Positions 12,572-22,857 of a DNA stretch of 64,000 nucleotides are shown here, piece by piece. Under the pieces are notes generated by a model. It saw nothing but the letters and a program-made list of their open reading frames with translations, had not been told where the DNA came from and ran no database searches. Positions within the stretch are counted from its first letter, which is position 1; each line of letters begins with the position of its first letter. A program made the translations under genes and the position numbers. The DNA comes from an uncultured Sphaerochaeta sp. (GTDB taxonomy: Bacteria; Spirochaetota; Spirochaetia; Sphaerochaetales; Sphaerochaetaceae), in NCBI RefSeq assembly GCF_963676285.1, contig NZ_OY781063.1, forward strand, positions 310,001-374,000, in the 5' to 3' direction.

Positions 12572-13548
12572 TCGTCACTCTTCCAAAGATAGAGGAGCAA
12601 GTACTGTTCAAGCGTGCGGTGGGGACCTTTACGATCAGTTTCCCGCCGCATTCTTGCCAGTGCATTTCTCCTTAGGAATGAGCGATACAACCGAACAACC
12701 GGCAAGTTGTCTTCACCTGGGCCTTCGAGTTGTTGGTCTGGTCTGAGATTCAGCAGCCCAGCCGCCTCACTCCTGCTTACCAAGCGTTCCTTACTCGACT
12801 CCATCCATATCTCAAGCTTCCTCTGTTGCTCATAACTGAGAGAGAATAGGAACTCATCGAGTGCGTACGCCACCTCATCCTGGCTTCCCTCTTCCTCGAG
12901 AAACATATGCCAACGCTGGTCCAGCTGCATTGATAGCTGCAATAGTTCAACGGTACCCAGCAACGTTCCAAGCACAGGCACAAGGGAGTTCCTTGCCTCC
13001 CAGAGTTGTTGCAGCAACGGTGCAAACACTCCAATCTCTGCAGGGGAACGATCTTCCCACATGGTAATCAGTTCCCGGCTTGCCTTCCCTACCCAAACCT
13101 CATCCCCTGAACTATCGCCTATGATTGAAATATAAAGATCCTCAGCCATAAGGGAAAACAGACAGGCATGATATTGAGTAAGCACAGCTTCCTTGTGGAT
13201 AGAAAAATACGGTTTGTTTTCGGTAATTTTTAATAGGAAACCATAGAGATGCAGTTTGGCAATGGAAAATGAACGCCCCAGGGAGGCCTTCACCGGAAGA
13301 TTGATCACTTCCTCAATACCCTGATTGGTCAATTTGGAAGCCAAGGTCTGTCGATTGCGACCCTCCATAGAGATGCCTAGATCATAGTCCAGCGAACTCG
13401 ATCGTTCCACAATGCCTGCAAGGGTATGCAAATCGTCTCTCTTGGATTTCAGTAATGAAGCAAGTGATGTATCCATCGTATCGAGCACAGACTGACATGC
13501 GTCAAGCAATACCAGCTCAACAGCTGAAAAAGCGCTCTTACCACTCAT
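12568..13548 (-). CDS. Uncharacterised 326-residue protein
   Basis: I do not recognise a family. The protein is soluble, mostly helical and without signal peptide or membrane segment. Charged heptad-like stretches occur near the N terminus. An acidic middle contains paired tryptophans, and the basic C-terminal part has RRNALARMRRETDRK. Codon use looks like that of neighbouring genes. It lies between the alcohol dehydrogenase (stops overlap) and the end of the V-ATPase operon. The ATG has only a weak ribosome site (AGG eight bases before it). Confidence 0.6.
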   Translation of the reverse strand: MSGKSAFSAVELVLLDACQSVLDTMDTSLASLLKSKRDDLHTLAGIVERSSSLDYDLGISMEGRNRQTLASKLTNQGIEEVINLPVKASLGRSFSIAKLHLYGFLLKITENKPYFSIHKEAVLTQYHACLFSLMAEDLYISIIGDSSGDEVWVGKASRELITMWEDRSPAEIGVFAPLLQQLWEARNSLVPVLGTLLGTVELLQLSMQLDQRWHMFLEEEGSQDEVAYALDEFLFSLSYEQQRKLEIWMESSKERLVSRSEAAGLLNLRPDQQLEGPGEDNLPVVRLYRSFLRRNALARMRRETDRKGPHRTLEQYLLLYLWKSDD

Positions 13549-13612
13549 GTAAAGAACCTACCTACACAATGAGATATCCCACCATAGGATGGAAAGAGGG
13601 AAATGTCCAGCA

Positions 13613-13646
13613 CCATGAAGAAAGCACCCTCCTGAAGAGAGTGCTT
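13613..13646 (-). terminator. Probable terminator of the V-ATPase operon
   Basis: On the minus strand a hairpin AAGCACTCTC-TTCA-GGAGGGTGCTT, with some G-T pairs, is followed by a short T-rich tail about 23 bases past the EIIA-like stop. The tail is weak. Confidence 0.5.
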
Positions 13647-13668
13647 ACCTTTGATGTTGCTTAACCAG

Positions 13669-14121
13669 CTATTCCATGAATAGGCGTACCACCTCATCAC
13701 TATCCCTGGCTTGCTCGAGCATCCGGCGGAAAACCTGACTTGTGCAGCTACGGGCAATGGAAGCAAGCAGCTCTACATGCGCGGAAGCTTCCTTTGAAGG
13801 AGCCAATACCAAGAAAAAGATCCTGCTCTTCTGACCATCAGGTGCATCGAACTCAACAGGCAATCTGCTTATACCAACCACAAGCGAGACATGTTCTACC
13901 ACATCACTCTTTGCGTGCGGAATGGCTATCCCATTCCCAATGCCGGTGGAGCCAAGACTCTCCCTATCGAGGACAGCGTTCAAGACAGCTTCAAACTGCT
14001 CAGATGAATACCCTTTTACCTTTGCCATCACTTCCACAAGTTCCGTGATCACACCCTGCTTATCGGTGTGCATGAGGGGCACTTTTACCAAATTCCTGTC
14101 CAATACATCCAGTACATTCAT
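13669..14121 (-). CDS. PTS EIIA (fructose/mannitol class)-like protein
   Basis: This 150-residue protein is a single EIIA domain of the fructose/nitrogen class. The phosphorylatable histidine lies in GIAIPHAK, preceded by GSTGIGNG. With no EIIB or EIIC gene nearby it is more likely a PtsN-like regulatory phosphocarrier than part of a sugar permease. I place the start at 14121, where AAGGAG precedes ATG by six bases. An upstream in-frame ATG at 14166 would reach into the stress-protein gene. It is the last gene of the V-ATPase operon, ten bases after the universal stress protein. The placement suggests that energy state and ATPase expression are linked, which is inference. Confidence 0.85.
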   Translation of the reverse strand: MNVLDVLDRNLVKVPLMHTDKQGVITELVEVMAKVKGYSSEQFEAVLNAVLDRESLGSTGIGNGIAIPHAKSDVVEHVSLVVGISRLPVEFDAPDGQKSRIFFLVLAPSKEASAHVELLASIARSCTSQVFRRMLEQARDSDEVVRLFME

Positions 14122-14131
14122 GCAAAGCTCC

Positions 14132-14614
14132 TTATGCTTCAAACTCCAGCCAGATATCGTCATCATCCCTGACTACCAGTACAGGGCAAGGGGAGGTACG
14201 CAGCATCCTGTCAGTCTCACTGGCAAGCTCCTCGCGTCGGGAACGGATATCGGTAACACCTCCGAGCACCAGTAAATCAGCCTTAGTAGACTTCAATAAC
14301 TCTTTCATCACCACATGCACCGTTCCTTCCAGTTTTACCGTCTCTATGAGTACTTGCTTCTGCTGGGCAAGACGGGAGGCATGCCGTAGATACCTATCAG
14401 CATCCAATTGTAGGTCGCGTTGGTACTCATCACGTTCCACTGTCACAAATATGCCTGCCTTGACCAATTCGCTCAAGGCTCTGGTATTTACAACATATGC
14501 TGCGGTCAGTTTTGCATCGTGTTCCTTGGCGAGCTTGATGCCATACATGATAGCTGTCATCGAACTCTCTGAGCCATCCTGGTACACGACAATCTGCTTA
14601 AATGGAACTCCCAT
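14132..14614 (-). CDS. Universal stress protein (UspA family)
   Basis: The 160-residue protein has a UspA fold, beginning with the typical KQIVVYQDGSESS strand-loop and ending in a strand with SPCPVLVV. The ATP-binding G-2x-G-9x-G pattern is incomplete: GGVTDIRSRR is seen instead of a clear glycine loop, so nucleotide binding is doubtful. An AGGGAGG site precedes the ATG. It overlaps the end of the D-subunit gene by 17 bases, which points to translational coupling within the ATPase operon. Confidence 0.85.
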   Translation of the reverse strand: MGVPFKQIVVYQDGSESSMTAIMYGIKLAKEHDAKLTAAYVVNTRALSELVKAGIFVTVERDEYQRDLQLDADRYLRHASRLAQQKQVLIETVKLEGTVHVVMKELLKSTKADLLVLGGVTDIRSRREELASETDRMLRTSPCPVLVVRDDDDIWLEFEA

Positions 14615-15299
14615 GCAAACCTCCCTGTGATTTCATCGTATCATCATCTTCTGAAGTGGTCAAAGCCTGGACCGCTGCCTTGGCATCCTCCATCCTATCC
14701 TTCACTACCTTCAGCAGGATAAAGTTCTCCCGCTCCTGCTCCTCAATGCGGGAACGCATCCAGGCAATGGTCTCCTTGTTCTCCGGGATGACAATCTTTT
14801 CGAGTGCATTGACTTTCTTGATGGTCTTCTTTACTTCCTTGGCCAATCTCATAATGGAAACTTTGAGCTCGGCAAGCCTTCCCATCAACTGCAGCGTTGT
14901 CCGATACCGGTCGATCGACAACTCGCTCAGGATGCTGGTATCCTCACTGCTGAAGTATGGGCTATGGTCGGAGAACGATGTATCGACCTTGGGAACGTTA
15001 ACTCCCATGACTCTCCTTGATCCCAATTCAATGGAGTAGTCGATATTGACGGCTCCTGCTAGGTTTCCTACCTTGAGCCTGCCCATCTGCATGATTGCAT
15101 CACTGAGCGAACTCTGAGCCTCTCCCAACGCATGAACTACCCTACCCTCATAATCCACTGCTTGGTCCACGAGGGTCAGGAGCTCAACAACAAGGATGGA
15201 ACGTTTCTGGTCCAACAACTCATAGCCGAGCTGGGCGAACTTGAGATCTTCACTGAGTTTGAGTAAATTGCTCCGGGTAGGAGCAAGTGTGGTATTCAA
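14598..15299 (-). CDS. atpD: V-type ATPase subunit D
   Basis: Subunit D is the central rotor shaft that couples ATP turnover in the A3B3 head to the membrane ring. The 233-residue protein shows the family N terminus with LAPTRSNLLKL and long helices at both ends forming the coiled coil (for example VSIMRLAKEVKKTIKKVNALE). The start is best placed at a TTG at 15299, directly after AGGAGG with a four-base spacing and eight bases after the B stop. The longer open frame would run through the B gene. The C-terminal tail is acidic (SEDDD) and overlaps the stress-protein gene. Confidence 0.88.
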   Translation of the reverse strand: MNTTLAPTRSNLLKLSEDLKFAQLGYELLDQKRSILVVELLTLVDQAVDYEGRVVHALGEAQSSLSDAIMQMGRLKVGNLAGAVNIDYSIELGSRRVMGVNVPKVDTSFSDHSPYFSSEDTSILSELSIDRYRTTLQLMGRLAELKVSIMRLAKEVKKTIKKVNALEKIVIPENKETIAWMRSRIEEQERENFILLKVVKDRMEDAKAAVQALTTSEDDDTMKSQGGLHGSSI

Positions 15300-15307
15300 A
15301 ACTCCTC

Positions 15308-16729
15308 CTATCTGCCGTAATGTTCGGCAATCTCCTCGTCGGTGAGACGCTGCAACTCCTCGGAAGGAAGTTTTCCAAGAGCCTCCCAACCAAGATCAAG
15401 TGTCTGTTCGATACTCCTGTCCTCATCGAACCGTTGGTTCACAAATTGCTTCTCAAAGAAGTTACCAAATTCAAGATACTGCTGGTCGAGAGTGGTCAAC
15501 TCCTCTTCCCCGATAACCGAGGCAAGGTTCTGCACATCCTTAACATGGCTGTAGGAGGCAAAGAGCTGGTTGGCAAGGTGGGGATGGTCATCCCTGGTCA
15601 TACCTTCCCCGATACCGTCCTTCATCAGACGTGAGAGGGAAGGAAGACAATTAATCGGTGGATAAATACCCCTGGCCTGCATCCCCCGCTCAAATACGAT
15701 CTGCCCCTCTGTGATGTACCCGGTCAAATCAGGAACCGGATGGCTGATATCATCGTTGGGCATTGAGAGAATCGGTAACTGGGTTATGGAACCAGAGCGC
15801 CCGCTGATCTTCCCGGAACGTTCATAAATCTCAGCAAGATTGGAGTACAAATAGCCTGGATACCCTTTTCTCGAGGGAATCTCACCACGCATGGTCCCAA
15901 TCTCTCTCAGAGACTCACAGTAGTTGGTCATATCGGTCATAATCACCAGGACCTGCTTCCCTTTGTCAAAAGCCAGATGCTCAGCAAGTGTCAAAGCGGT
16001 CTTGGGGGTAATGGTTCGCTCGATGGACGGGTCGTCAGCCAAGGAGAGGAAGAGAGCAACGTTGTCAAGTACTCCAGTCTCCTCAAAGCTGTCAATGAAA
16101 AAGCGGGCAACGTCATACTTGACACCCATGGCTGCAAAAACTATGCAGAAATCCCCTTCACTTCCCCGAACTTTTGCCTGACGGGCAATCTGCGCGGCGA
16201 GTTGGTTATGGTCCAAACCGTTCCCACTGAATATGGGGAGCTTCTGGCCTTGGATCAAGGTTGTCATTCCATCAATGACAGAAATACCGGTCTGGATAAA
16301 ATCCCTGGGATACTCACGAGCTGTTGGATTGATCGGCTCCCCGTTCACATCCCGTTCAGCAAATCCGTGTACGGTCCCTGAACCGTCCCTGCTCTTTCCC
16401 AAACCGTTCATAACCCGACCAAGCATCTGCTCAGAAACCGGCAAGGTAAGGGGCTCACCCATGAAGCGCATTCCCGTTCCAGGAAGTGTCAGGTTGTCAG
16501 TCCCCTCGAAAACCTGGACTACAACAACCTCATCACTGGTATCGAGAACCTGACCGGAACGACGCTTTCCATCAGGGGTAACAACTTCAACCAGTTCCCC
16601 AAAACCCACCGGATGGGTATTACGCATATATACAAGTGGTCCATCGATCCTGCTTGCCCCGCGGTATTCCCTACCGCTGAGCAGCCTGCGATCACTCTGG
16701 GCCATCAAGGATTCAGTGTTAGTTTTCAT
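15308..16729 (-). CDS. atpB: V-type ATPase subunit B
   Basis: The non-catalytic head subunit, 473 residues. It carries the family patterns [38 protein letters not shown] (degenerate P-loop, as expected for B) and [24 protein letters not shown]. It binds nucleotide at the A-B interface without hydrolysing it. I choose ATG 16729 because GGGAGGA stands just before it. It overlaps the end of the A gene by 11 bases, so the two are translationally coupled. Confidence 0.95.
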   Translation of the reverse strand: MKTNTESLMAQSDRRLLSGREYRGASRIDGPLVYMRNTHPVGFGELVEVVTPDGKRRSGQVLDTSDEVVVVQVFEGTDNLTLPGTGMRFMGEPLTLPVSEQMLGRVMNGLGKSRDGSGTVHGFAERDVNGEPINPTAREYPRDFIQTGISVIDGMTTLIQGQKLPIFSGNGLDHNQLAAQIARQAKVRGSEGDFCIVFAAMGVKYDVARFFIDSFEETGVLDNVALFLSLADDPSIERTITPKTALTLAEHLAFDKGKQVLVIMTDMTNYCESLREIGTMRGEIPSRKGYPGYLYSNLAEIYERSGKISGRSGSITQLPILSMPNDDISHPVPDLTGYITEGQIVFERGMQARGIYPPINCLPSLSRLMKDGIGEGMTRDDHPHLANQLFASYSHVKDVQNLASVIGEEELTTLDQQYLEFGNFFEKQFVNQRFDEDRSIEQTLDLGWEALGKLPSEELQRLTDEEIAEHYGR

Positions 16730-18497
16730 AAATTCCTCCCATCTGGTCAATGGAGCGCTCTAGCCTTAGCTGGATCTTGTCAATAATCTCAAGCTCATCA
16801 CCCTTGACGGTAAGACGCATTCTTGCCATCTCCTGAACAGCACGAAGCCTCCTTATCTTCACCATGGGGACTCCCTTGTTGATCGCTTCCAGACCCTTCT
16901 CATAATAGGCAAGGATTACCGAGAGCATCTTCACCTGTTTTTCCACCGAGCAATACCGGTCTACTTCATCAAAAGCGTTCTGCTGCAGGAAAGCTGTCTT
17001 GAACAAAGAACACACTTCCAGAATAAAATTCTGGGTATCGGGAAGGGCATCGGGACCAACAAGCTTTACAATCTGCTGCAATCGAACTTCTTTCTGTAAT
17101 AGATCCATGATCCTAAGTCTGTTCTCGTGCCAAGACCCATCACTGTGGTCATTCCACCACTGATTCACGTCACCAAGATATTCGCTATAAGAGTCCAACC
17201 AGCTGATGGCAGGATAGTGACGGCTACTTGCAAGCTGTCTGTCCAAGCCCCAGAAGCAACGTACAAATCGTTTGGTATGCTGGGTTACCGGCTCCGAAAA
17301 ATCACCACCAGGAGGGCTTACGGCCCCAATGATGGAGACCGAGCCATCGCTTCCAGAAAGATTACGCATATACCCTGCCCGTTCATAGAACTGTGCAATT
17401 CGGGTAGGCAGGTAGGCAGGAAACCCTTCCTCGGCCGGCATCTCTTCCATGCGTCCGCTTAGTTCGCGCAGTGCTTCGGCCCAACGACTGGTTGAGTCGG
17501 CCATAATCGCCACATGATATCCTTGGTCACGGTAATACTCAGCCATCGTTATACCTGTATAGATGCTCGCTTCACGGGCACTTACCGGCATATTTGACGT
17601 ATTTGCGATAAGGATGGTTCGCTCCATCAATGACTGTCCGGTACGGGGATCGACAAGCAGAGGGAATTCCCTCAGTACGTCGGTCATCTCGTTACCACGT
17701 TCCCCACAACCGATGTATACAATGATGTCGGCATCACACCACTGGGCGATGGAATGCTGTGTCATGGTCTTTCCAGTACCAAACCCTCCGGGGATTGCAA
17801 CCGTTCCACCTTTTGCAAGAGGGAACAGTGTATCGATGACTCTGAGCCCTGTCACCAAAGGTTGTTTCAAGGCAAGACGGCTGGCTACCGGACGGGGCAG
17901 TCTGATCGGCCACTTCTGTACCATGGAAAGTTTCTGTTGCTTTCCATCTGGCAAAACCAGGGTCGCTATAACCTCATCCACAGTATAAGAACCTGATGGA
18001 GCTATTTCACTGAGTGTTGCTTCCTGGTATTGGGGAGGTATGATGATCCTGTGCTGGATCCTGCTGGTCTCTTCCACTGTAGCGATGACCATACCTGCAT
18101 GGACACTCGTCCCAGCTTCAACAACCGGGGTAAACTCCCACTGCTTTCCATGGTCTACCGCATCATAGGAAAGACCACGTGAGATGAATGCCCCACTGGC
18201 CTCCATGAGCTTTTCCAAGGGTCGCTGAATACCATCATAGATGGTACCGATGAGCCCGGGACCCAGCTCGACGCTTAGACTCATACCACTTCCATAGACG
18301 TTGTCACCGGGGCAGATACCAGTTGCATCCTCATACACCTGGACTGTAGCCAATCCATCATAGAGTTTGACCACCTCCCCGACCAGTTGCTGCTCACCGA
18401 TACGGACCATTTCCATCATCATGGCATTTGTGATGTCCTTGACAATGAGAATCGGTCCATTCACTCGTTTGACACGTCCGATTATTCTTTCTTTCAT
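16719..18497 (-). CDS. atpA: V-type ATPase catalytic subunit A
   Basis: The catalytic head subunit, 592 residues. The P-loop GGFGTGKT is at 237-244, ahead of the [17 protein letters not shown] stretch (here GCGERGNEM), [14 protein letters not shown] and the arginine-bearing region. The non-homologous insertion typical of A subunits lies at about 110-200. Together with B it forms the hexamer that hydrolyses or makes ATP. The start ATG overlaps the stop of the E gene by four bases. Confidence 0.96.
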   Translation of the reverse strand: MKERIIGRVKRVNGPILIVKDITNAMMMEMVRIGEQQLVGEVVKLYDGLATVQVYEDATGICPGDNVYGSGMSLSVELGPGLIGTIYDGIQRPLEKLMEASGAFISRGLSYDAVDHGKQWEFTPVVEAGTSVHAGMVIATVEETSRIQHRIIIPPQYQEATLSEIAPSGSYTVDEVIATLVLPDGKQQKLSMVQKWPIRLPRPVASRLALKQPLVTGLRVIDTLFPLAKGGTVAIPGGFGTGKTMTQHSIAQWCDADIIVYIGCGERGNEMTDVLREFPLLVDPRTGQSLMERTILIANTSNMPVSAREASIYTGITMAEYYRDQGYHVAIMADSTSRWAEALRELSGRMEEMPAEEGFPAYLPTRIAQFYERAGYMRNLSGSDGSVSIIGAVSPPGGDFSEPVTQHTKRFVRCFWGLDRQLASSRHYPAISWLDSYSEYLGDVNQWWNDHSDGSWHENRLRIMDLLQKEVRLQQIVKLVGPDALPDTQNFILEVCSLFKTAFLQQNAFDEVDRYCSVEKQVKMLSVILAYYEKGLEAINKGVPMVKIRRLRAVQEMARMRLTVKGDELEIIDKIQLRLERSIDQMGGIYEN

Positions 18498-19090
18498 GTA
18501 TGTTCCTGAATCATTGACCTTACGACGCGGTCGAACCGTCTGAGACGGATTTCAACCTGGTTGTTGAACGAAACCGTATCGTCCATGGAGGAAACAATCA
18601 CACCGAGGCCTTGCACTGGTTTTGGATCGAGGTGCAAAGTAATCTTCGCACCGGTTGCTTCCTGGACCAAGGAAGAAGCTTCCTTGAGATGTTCCTCTTT
18701 TACAGGACATTGGCGTGAGAAGGCAACCTTGGCTTCCTTGAGATCCAGACCGATTGCAGCCTCTGCAATCCAGGCACTTAGATGTTGAGCAACCTTTTTT
18801 GCATCAAGCAGCGAGGTTACATGCTTAAGCACCTGTTGATAACTCTCATCGATCTGCCTGAGGTTTGCTTTTCTCTTTGCACTTGCAAGATTGGCCTGTT
18901 TCTTCAACTCAATACTTCTGAGTTTCTGGTCGTGGTCCTTTCTCAGGGAGGCTATCTCCCGTTCAACCTTGAGTTGTGCTTCCTCTGCAATACGGGTCGC
19001 TTGTCTTTGTGCATCCTCAAGTTTTTTTTGAGCACTCTGCTCCGCCTGTTCCAAGATACCACTCAACAAACGGTTGTCAGTTGTTTCCAT
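18494..19090 (-). CDS. atpE: V-type ATPase subunit E (peripheral stalk)
   Basis: The 198-residue protein is a long charged helix in its first 100 residues (alternating lysine, glutamate and alanine heptads) and a small globular C-terminal part. This is the layout of stalk subunit E, which pairs with subunit G to hold the head against rotation. Position in the operon between F and A supports this. Sequence identity in the family is low, so the call rests on architecture and context. Confidence 0.85.
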   Translation of the reverse strand: METTDNRLLSGILEQAEQSAQKKLEDAQRQATRIAEEAQLKVEREIASLRKDHDQKLRSIELKKQANLASAKRKANLRQIDESYQQVLKHVTSLLDAKKVAQHLSAWIAEAAIGLDLKEAKVAFSRQCPVKEEHLKEASSLVQEATGAKITLHLDPKPVQGLGVIVSSMDDTVSFNNQVEIRLRRFDRVVRSMIQEHT

Positions 19091-19101
19091 ACGAACTCAT
19101 C

Positions 19102-19404
19102 CTACAATGCTACCCCAATCGCTTTATTGACGAGGGCACGCAAATCTGTGCCTCCCTCCTTTGATCGGGGGGAAGGGATCTCAACAACAAGCGGGAAAGA
19201 TTCAGAGAATAGGAATCGGTCCACTATGGGCCTGATCATATTTGCAACCTCATCAGTGATGATGATGATGCCATTCTGCGAATCATCCACCGCCTTGTCC
19301 CAGGCACGCTTGGCCTGTTGTGCATTTGTCGCCTGCATGCCGAATACACCAACCAGGGAGAACCCGAGTACGGTATCTTCGTCACCGATGACAAAATATT
19401 TCAT
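19102..19404 (-). CDS. atpF: V-type ATPase subunit F
   Basis: This 100-residue protein has the F-subunit form: an N-terminal strand KYFVIGDEDTVLGFSLVGV, a middle helix, and a strand IIIITDEVANMI. F sits on the rotor next to D. It lies four bases after the K gene. Confidence 0.9.
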   Translation of the reverse strand: MKYFVIGDEDTVLGFSLVGVFGMQATNAQQAKRAWDKAVDDSQNGIIIITDEVANMIRPIVDRFLFSESFPLVVEIPSPRSKEGGTDLRALVNKAIGVAL

Positions 19405-19407
19405 TGG

Positions 19408-19755
19408 TTATACCTTTCCGAGGATCATCAAACTGGTGATGAACCCAAAGACAACCAGACCTTCAGCAAGAGCGATGAAGATCAAAGCCTGGCTTGCAAT
19501 CTCAGGACGCTCACTGATGGCACCCATGGCAGCGCTACCAACCTTGCCAATAGCCGAACCTGCAGCTACAGCACCAAACCCAAACGCCAACGCAGCACTG
19601 AAACAGACCAGGGCGAGGTTATAGTCTCCACGACTGGCTGCCTCTGTGGTTGCCGCATAAGCACTGGGAGCGAAGATGAAGCCGCTGGCAAGCAACAAGA
19701 GTGCTGTTGCCACAAAGGTCATCGATACTTTTCTTCTGAATGCGATGTTGGTCAT
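19408..19755 (-). CDS. atpK: V-type ATPase subunit K (membrane ring proteolipid)
   Basis: The ring subunit that carries the translocated ion, 115 residues. It has an N-terminal hydrophobic stretch (residues 12-33, ending APSAYA) that looks like a cleavable signal or extra helix, followed by one hairpin of two membrane helices. The ion-binding glutamate is E98 in ALAEGLVVFG. A single hairpin per subunit implies an F-type-like stoichiometry instead of the doubled V-type proteolipid. Whether the ion is H+ or Na+ is not clear from the residues around E98. Confidence 0.9.
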   Translation of the reverse strand: MTNIAFRRKVSMTFVATALLLLASGFIFAPSAYAATTEAASRGDYNLALVCFSAALAFGFGAVAAGSAIGKVGSAAMGAISERPEIASQALIFIALAEGLVVFGFITSLMILGKV

Positions 19756-19780
19756 ACTGTGACCCTCCTCAAAAAATTCA

Positions 19781-21775
19781 CTATCTCTGCTCGGATGGTG
19801 CGCTCTTCAGCCCAAGTGGCTGATAAGCAACGCCCTTTCCGGTAAAATAACGGGAGAAGAACTCGTAATAGTTCAACCTCAAAGACTGTATTCCTGAACT
19901 CAATCCTTCCAGGACAATCACCAGGATGTTCCCAAGGATGAATATCATTACCCCACCAAAACCATCAGCCAGGGAAGAGAGTTCCTTGAATGACTGCATA
20001 AGTGCCGCATGGGCAATGCCAAGACCTGCAACACGCATGAAAGAGAGGGTGTTGGAAAGATATCCGGTAAAAATCTCCAGGATATCCACGAACCATTCCA
20101 TGACGGCGTCCATGGTCACTGCACCAAGATCATGGCGTTGGCCTCCTTGCTTGACTGAGATGTAGTAAGCGAGGAACCCTCGAAGGAAGAGAAGCACAAG
20201 CAAAATGGTAATGACGGGGGCTATCCATGGATCAGAGGGGAAGCTCCTGTATCCGCTTTCCACGAATGCAAAACCCATATAGAGACCTATTCCAAAAAGG
20301 ATTCCACCGAGCAATCCATTCTTATCCAAGGTAAGTTGCAAGTAGGACTTTTTTCTGAAAAGATTTATCCAATTCAACACCAAGCCCGTATAGATGATAA
20401 TAATACCAAACTTGATGGTAAGTCCGAGAATTCCGTACACATCAGTGATCAGGGAACCATCTCCAGTATGTCCAACTACCACTGCCTCATAGTTGAACCA
20501 GAGTGCAGGAAGGAGTTCCAGGCCAAAGTAACTCCCAAAGAGTGCCCCGAAGATCATGGCCGACAGGCCCAGATAAATCAGAAGATCAGTCAGGTTTCGG
20601 CTGATCATCCCATCCTTCTTCAGTGGGTTCTTTTTATATCCATACTTCCCCAGCAAGCCAACAAGCATAAGCACCAAACCTTGGCCTACATCGGCAAACA
20701 TGAGGCCAAACATACAGAGGTAGGCAACCATGACAAAAATAGTCGGATTGACCGTTCCATATTCAGGGGTACTGTAGTTATTGACCATCCTCTGGAATGG
20801 AGCAAGCAGCTTGGGACTGGAAACAGCAACCGGTACCTCGTGCCGAGGAACCTGACGAGCCTCGGTCCACTCGATGACACACTGTCCATCGCTTGCTTCG
20901 CTGATTGCCTGCTCTACCACCTCTGCCTGGTCAGAAGGAACCCAGCCGGAGAAAAGTGTTGTATTACGGGTATAGGCGAAGTAAGAGCGAATCTGGTCAC
21001 TGAGCTCATTCAACCGAAGATTTGCCCAGATGGCAAACAACTGGGTTTGTTGACTCGCTACCATTGCGTCAACTTCTTTCTCGATCTGCTCACGATCAGT
21101 AATTGCTGCCTGATGTTCCTTCTTAAGTTGTTCCTTGATCATGGAGACTGCTTGCTGTTGCAGCTGGACATCACTCGATTCCATCCAACCGAATTTTTCC
21201 AGAAGTGGATCGACCTGTCCTACATCACGACGGAGAGTCAGGCTGATCCAAAGGTCGGTATTCTCAACATTCTCCAACAATCCACCGAAAGCAGCAATCT
21301 TATCCTTGAGGTCCTCACTTTTGCCTTTTGTAACCTGCCCTACCCTGAGGTCAAGGTATTCTCCCTTGTCCTCCTTGATATAGCGTTGCATCTCCTCCAG
21401 GCCCATCACCATCTGGTTACTCTCTTTCTGTTTCTCTTTCAAGGAGAGTAGGTTTGCCGTCAGGTCATCCAATGTTCTGCCGAATGCTTCCAATTGAGGT
21501 CTTTCCAGATTCTGTACATTCAGCACATCACTGGTTGGTACTGCAATATGGCCTTGCCTGAGCAAAGCTTCCACCCGATGACGCATATCCTGCAGAGCTG
21601 AGCGGCTGACAGAACTCTGGCGGAATGAAAGTTTTTCCATCTGCCCGGAGTCCAGCTTGTTGATGTGGACAAAGTCCAAGACACCAAGAGCGAGCAGGGA
21701 TTTGACGACCGTATCACTGGTCTGCTCCAACACCACTGCAGTAAGCAGTTTCATCGGTCGTGTAAACAAGTTCAT
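19781..21775 (-). CDS. atpI: V-type ATPase subunit I (a-subunit/stator)
   Basis: The 664-residue protein has a long soluble N-terminal half of helices and coiled coil and a C-terminal half with about seven membrane helices. These include FADVGQGLVLMLVGL and a late helix with FMRVAGLGIAHAAL, which holds the conserved arginine facing the ring glutamate. It provides the ion half-channels and ties the membrane part to the stalks. The start overlaps the stop of the C gene by four bases. Confidence 0.93.
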   Translation of the reverse strand: MNLFTRPMKLLTAVVLEQTSDTVVKSLLALGVLDFVHINKLDSGQMEKLSFRQSSVSRSALQDMRHRVEALLRQGHIAVPTSDVLNVQNLERPQLEAFGRTLDDLTANLLSLKEKQKESNQMVMGLEEMQRYIKEDKGEYLDLRVGQVTKGKSEDLKDKIAAFGGLLENVENTDLWISLTLRRDVGQVDPLLEKFGWMESSDVQLQQQAVSMIKEQLKKEHQAAITDREQIEKEVDAMVASQQTQLFAIWANLRLNELSDQIRSYFAYTRNTTLFSGWVPSDQAEVVEQAISEASDGQCVIEWTEARQVPRHEVPVAVSSPKLLAPFQRMVNNYSTPEYGTVNPTIFVMVAYLCMFGLMFADVGQGLVLMLVGLLGKYGYKKNPLKKDGMISRNLTDLLIYLGLSAMIFGALFGSYFGLELLPALWFNYEAVVVGHTGDGSLITDVYGILGLTIKFGIIIIYTGLVLNWINLFRKKSYLQLTLDKNGLLGGILFGIGLYMGFAFVESGYRSFPSDPWIAPVITILLVLLFLRGFLAYYISVKQGGQRHDLGAVTMDAVMEWFVDILEIFTGYLSNTLSFMRVAGLGIAHAALMQSFKELSSLADGFGGVMIFILGNILVIVLEGLSSGIQSLRLNYYEFFSRYFTGKGVAYQPLGLKSAPSEQR

Positions 21776-22857
21776 ACCAACACCCCCCTGATATACGCTT
21801 CTTCATATCCGTAATACTTCCCATTGAGAATAGCCTTCACCATGCTCGTCTCTTCCTTGAAGAGGAAGAAGTAGGACAAGGAGAGTCCGATGGTAAAGGG
21901 GTCCTGGGAGAGCATACGTTGGTAAATGGCTTTTCTCCGCTCAGCCAAGTACCCTTCAATTTTTAAGGTCTCAAGCACACTCGCCTCATCACCTTGCACG
22001 CTGCCGGAATGCTGTTGCTCCTCAAGCCCTGGATAATAGCGGTTGATAATTGCATGAGGATTACGTTCTGAGGAATTCTGCCTCAAATACGCCTCACTCT
22101 CCTTGCTTGAGACAACCTTCCCCCAAGGAAGCAGCAATCTCTTCACTGCATCAGCATCCATATGGTGGTACCATCCGTAGCGTACCAACATCATAAGATT
22201 GCGCAGATCAATTTCCAGGAGAATCATGGAAGTAGCCACATCTTCATCTGCTTTCTTGAGCGTCTTCACACACTCCATCAGATGCACATACCACATTCGG
22301 TCCAGCTCTGTCTCGAGGGGGAACAATCCTGATTGCTGCAGGTCTTGCTCACTAAATGCAGTAACGGTGGCATGATAAGGGCTATCCTTCAGTGCAGTAC
22401 CGAATGCTTCCCAGCTGGTTGCATTGATCAAGGCAGTCCAATCTATATCAGAGAGGATGGTATCCTTGAAGAGGTACTCACTGCGATGTCGGATTGGCCG
22501 CTGCCGCATGATGCTGCTGTACCAGAGGCGGAGTGTGTTCTTCAGGTTATCTATCTCGATTTTTCCAAGGAGATGGTTGATCAAATCGGCACTACTTCCC
22601 TCAAGATACCCTGCAACCTCCTTGTACATGGAAATCTCCATCCCAAGAAGTACCAGCTCCATCTGCTGAAGGTCTCCGGTTCGGTCGTATGCCTCAGCCA
22701 CTGCGTGGTATTTGGAGTCACGAAGCACCCCCACAGCCTCTACCAGGGAAGAAGCGTGCAGAAGGTTTTCAATAACCTTGCTCTGTCGCATCAAACCAAT
22801 CTTAGCCCGAAGCTTGGCATTGATGAACCCATACAACGATACCCGATCACTGTTCAT
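21772..22857 (-). CDS. atpC: V-type ATPase subunit C (AC39/d family)
   Basis: The 361-residue soluble, helical protein matches the V-ATPase C/d family that caps the membrane ring and receives the rotor shaft. Family features are the N-terminal YGFINAKLRAKIGL and a repeated pattern of three-helix units. It overlaps both neighbours (G and I) by four bases. Confidence 0.88.
   Translation of the reverse strand: MNSDRVSLYGFINAKLRAKIGLMRQSKVIENLLHASSLVEAVGVLRDSKYHAVAEAYDRTGDLQQMELVLLGMEISMYKEVAGYLEGSSADLINHLLGKIEIDNLKNTLRLWYSSIMRQRPIRHRSEYLFKDTILSDIDWTALINATSWEAFGTALKDSPYHATVTAFSEQDLQQSGLFPLETELDRMWYVHLMECVKTLKKADEDVATSMILLEIDLRNLMMLVRYGWYHHMDADAVKRLLLPWGKVVSSKESEAYLRQNSSERNPHAIINRYYPGLEEQQHSGSVQGDEASVLETLKIEGYLAERRKAIYQRMLSQDPFTIGLSLSYFFLFKEETSMVKAILNGKYYGYEEAYIRGVLV

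Noticed and set aside
20336..21451. Plus-strand open frame of 371 codons
   Set aside because: It is antisense to the V-ATPase subunit I gene, which has clear family features and operon overlaps; the plus frame has none.
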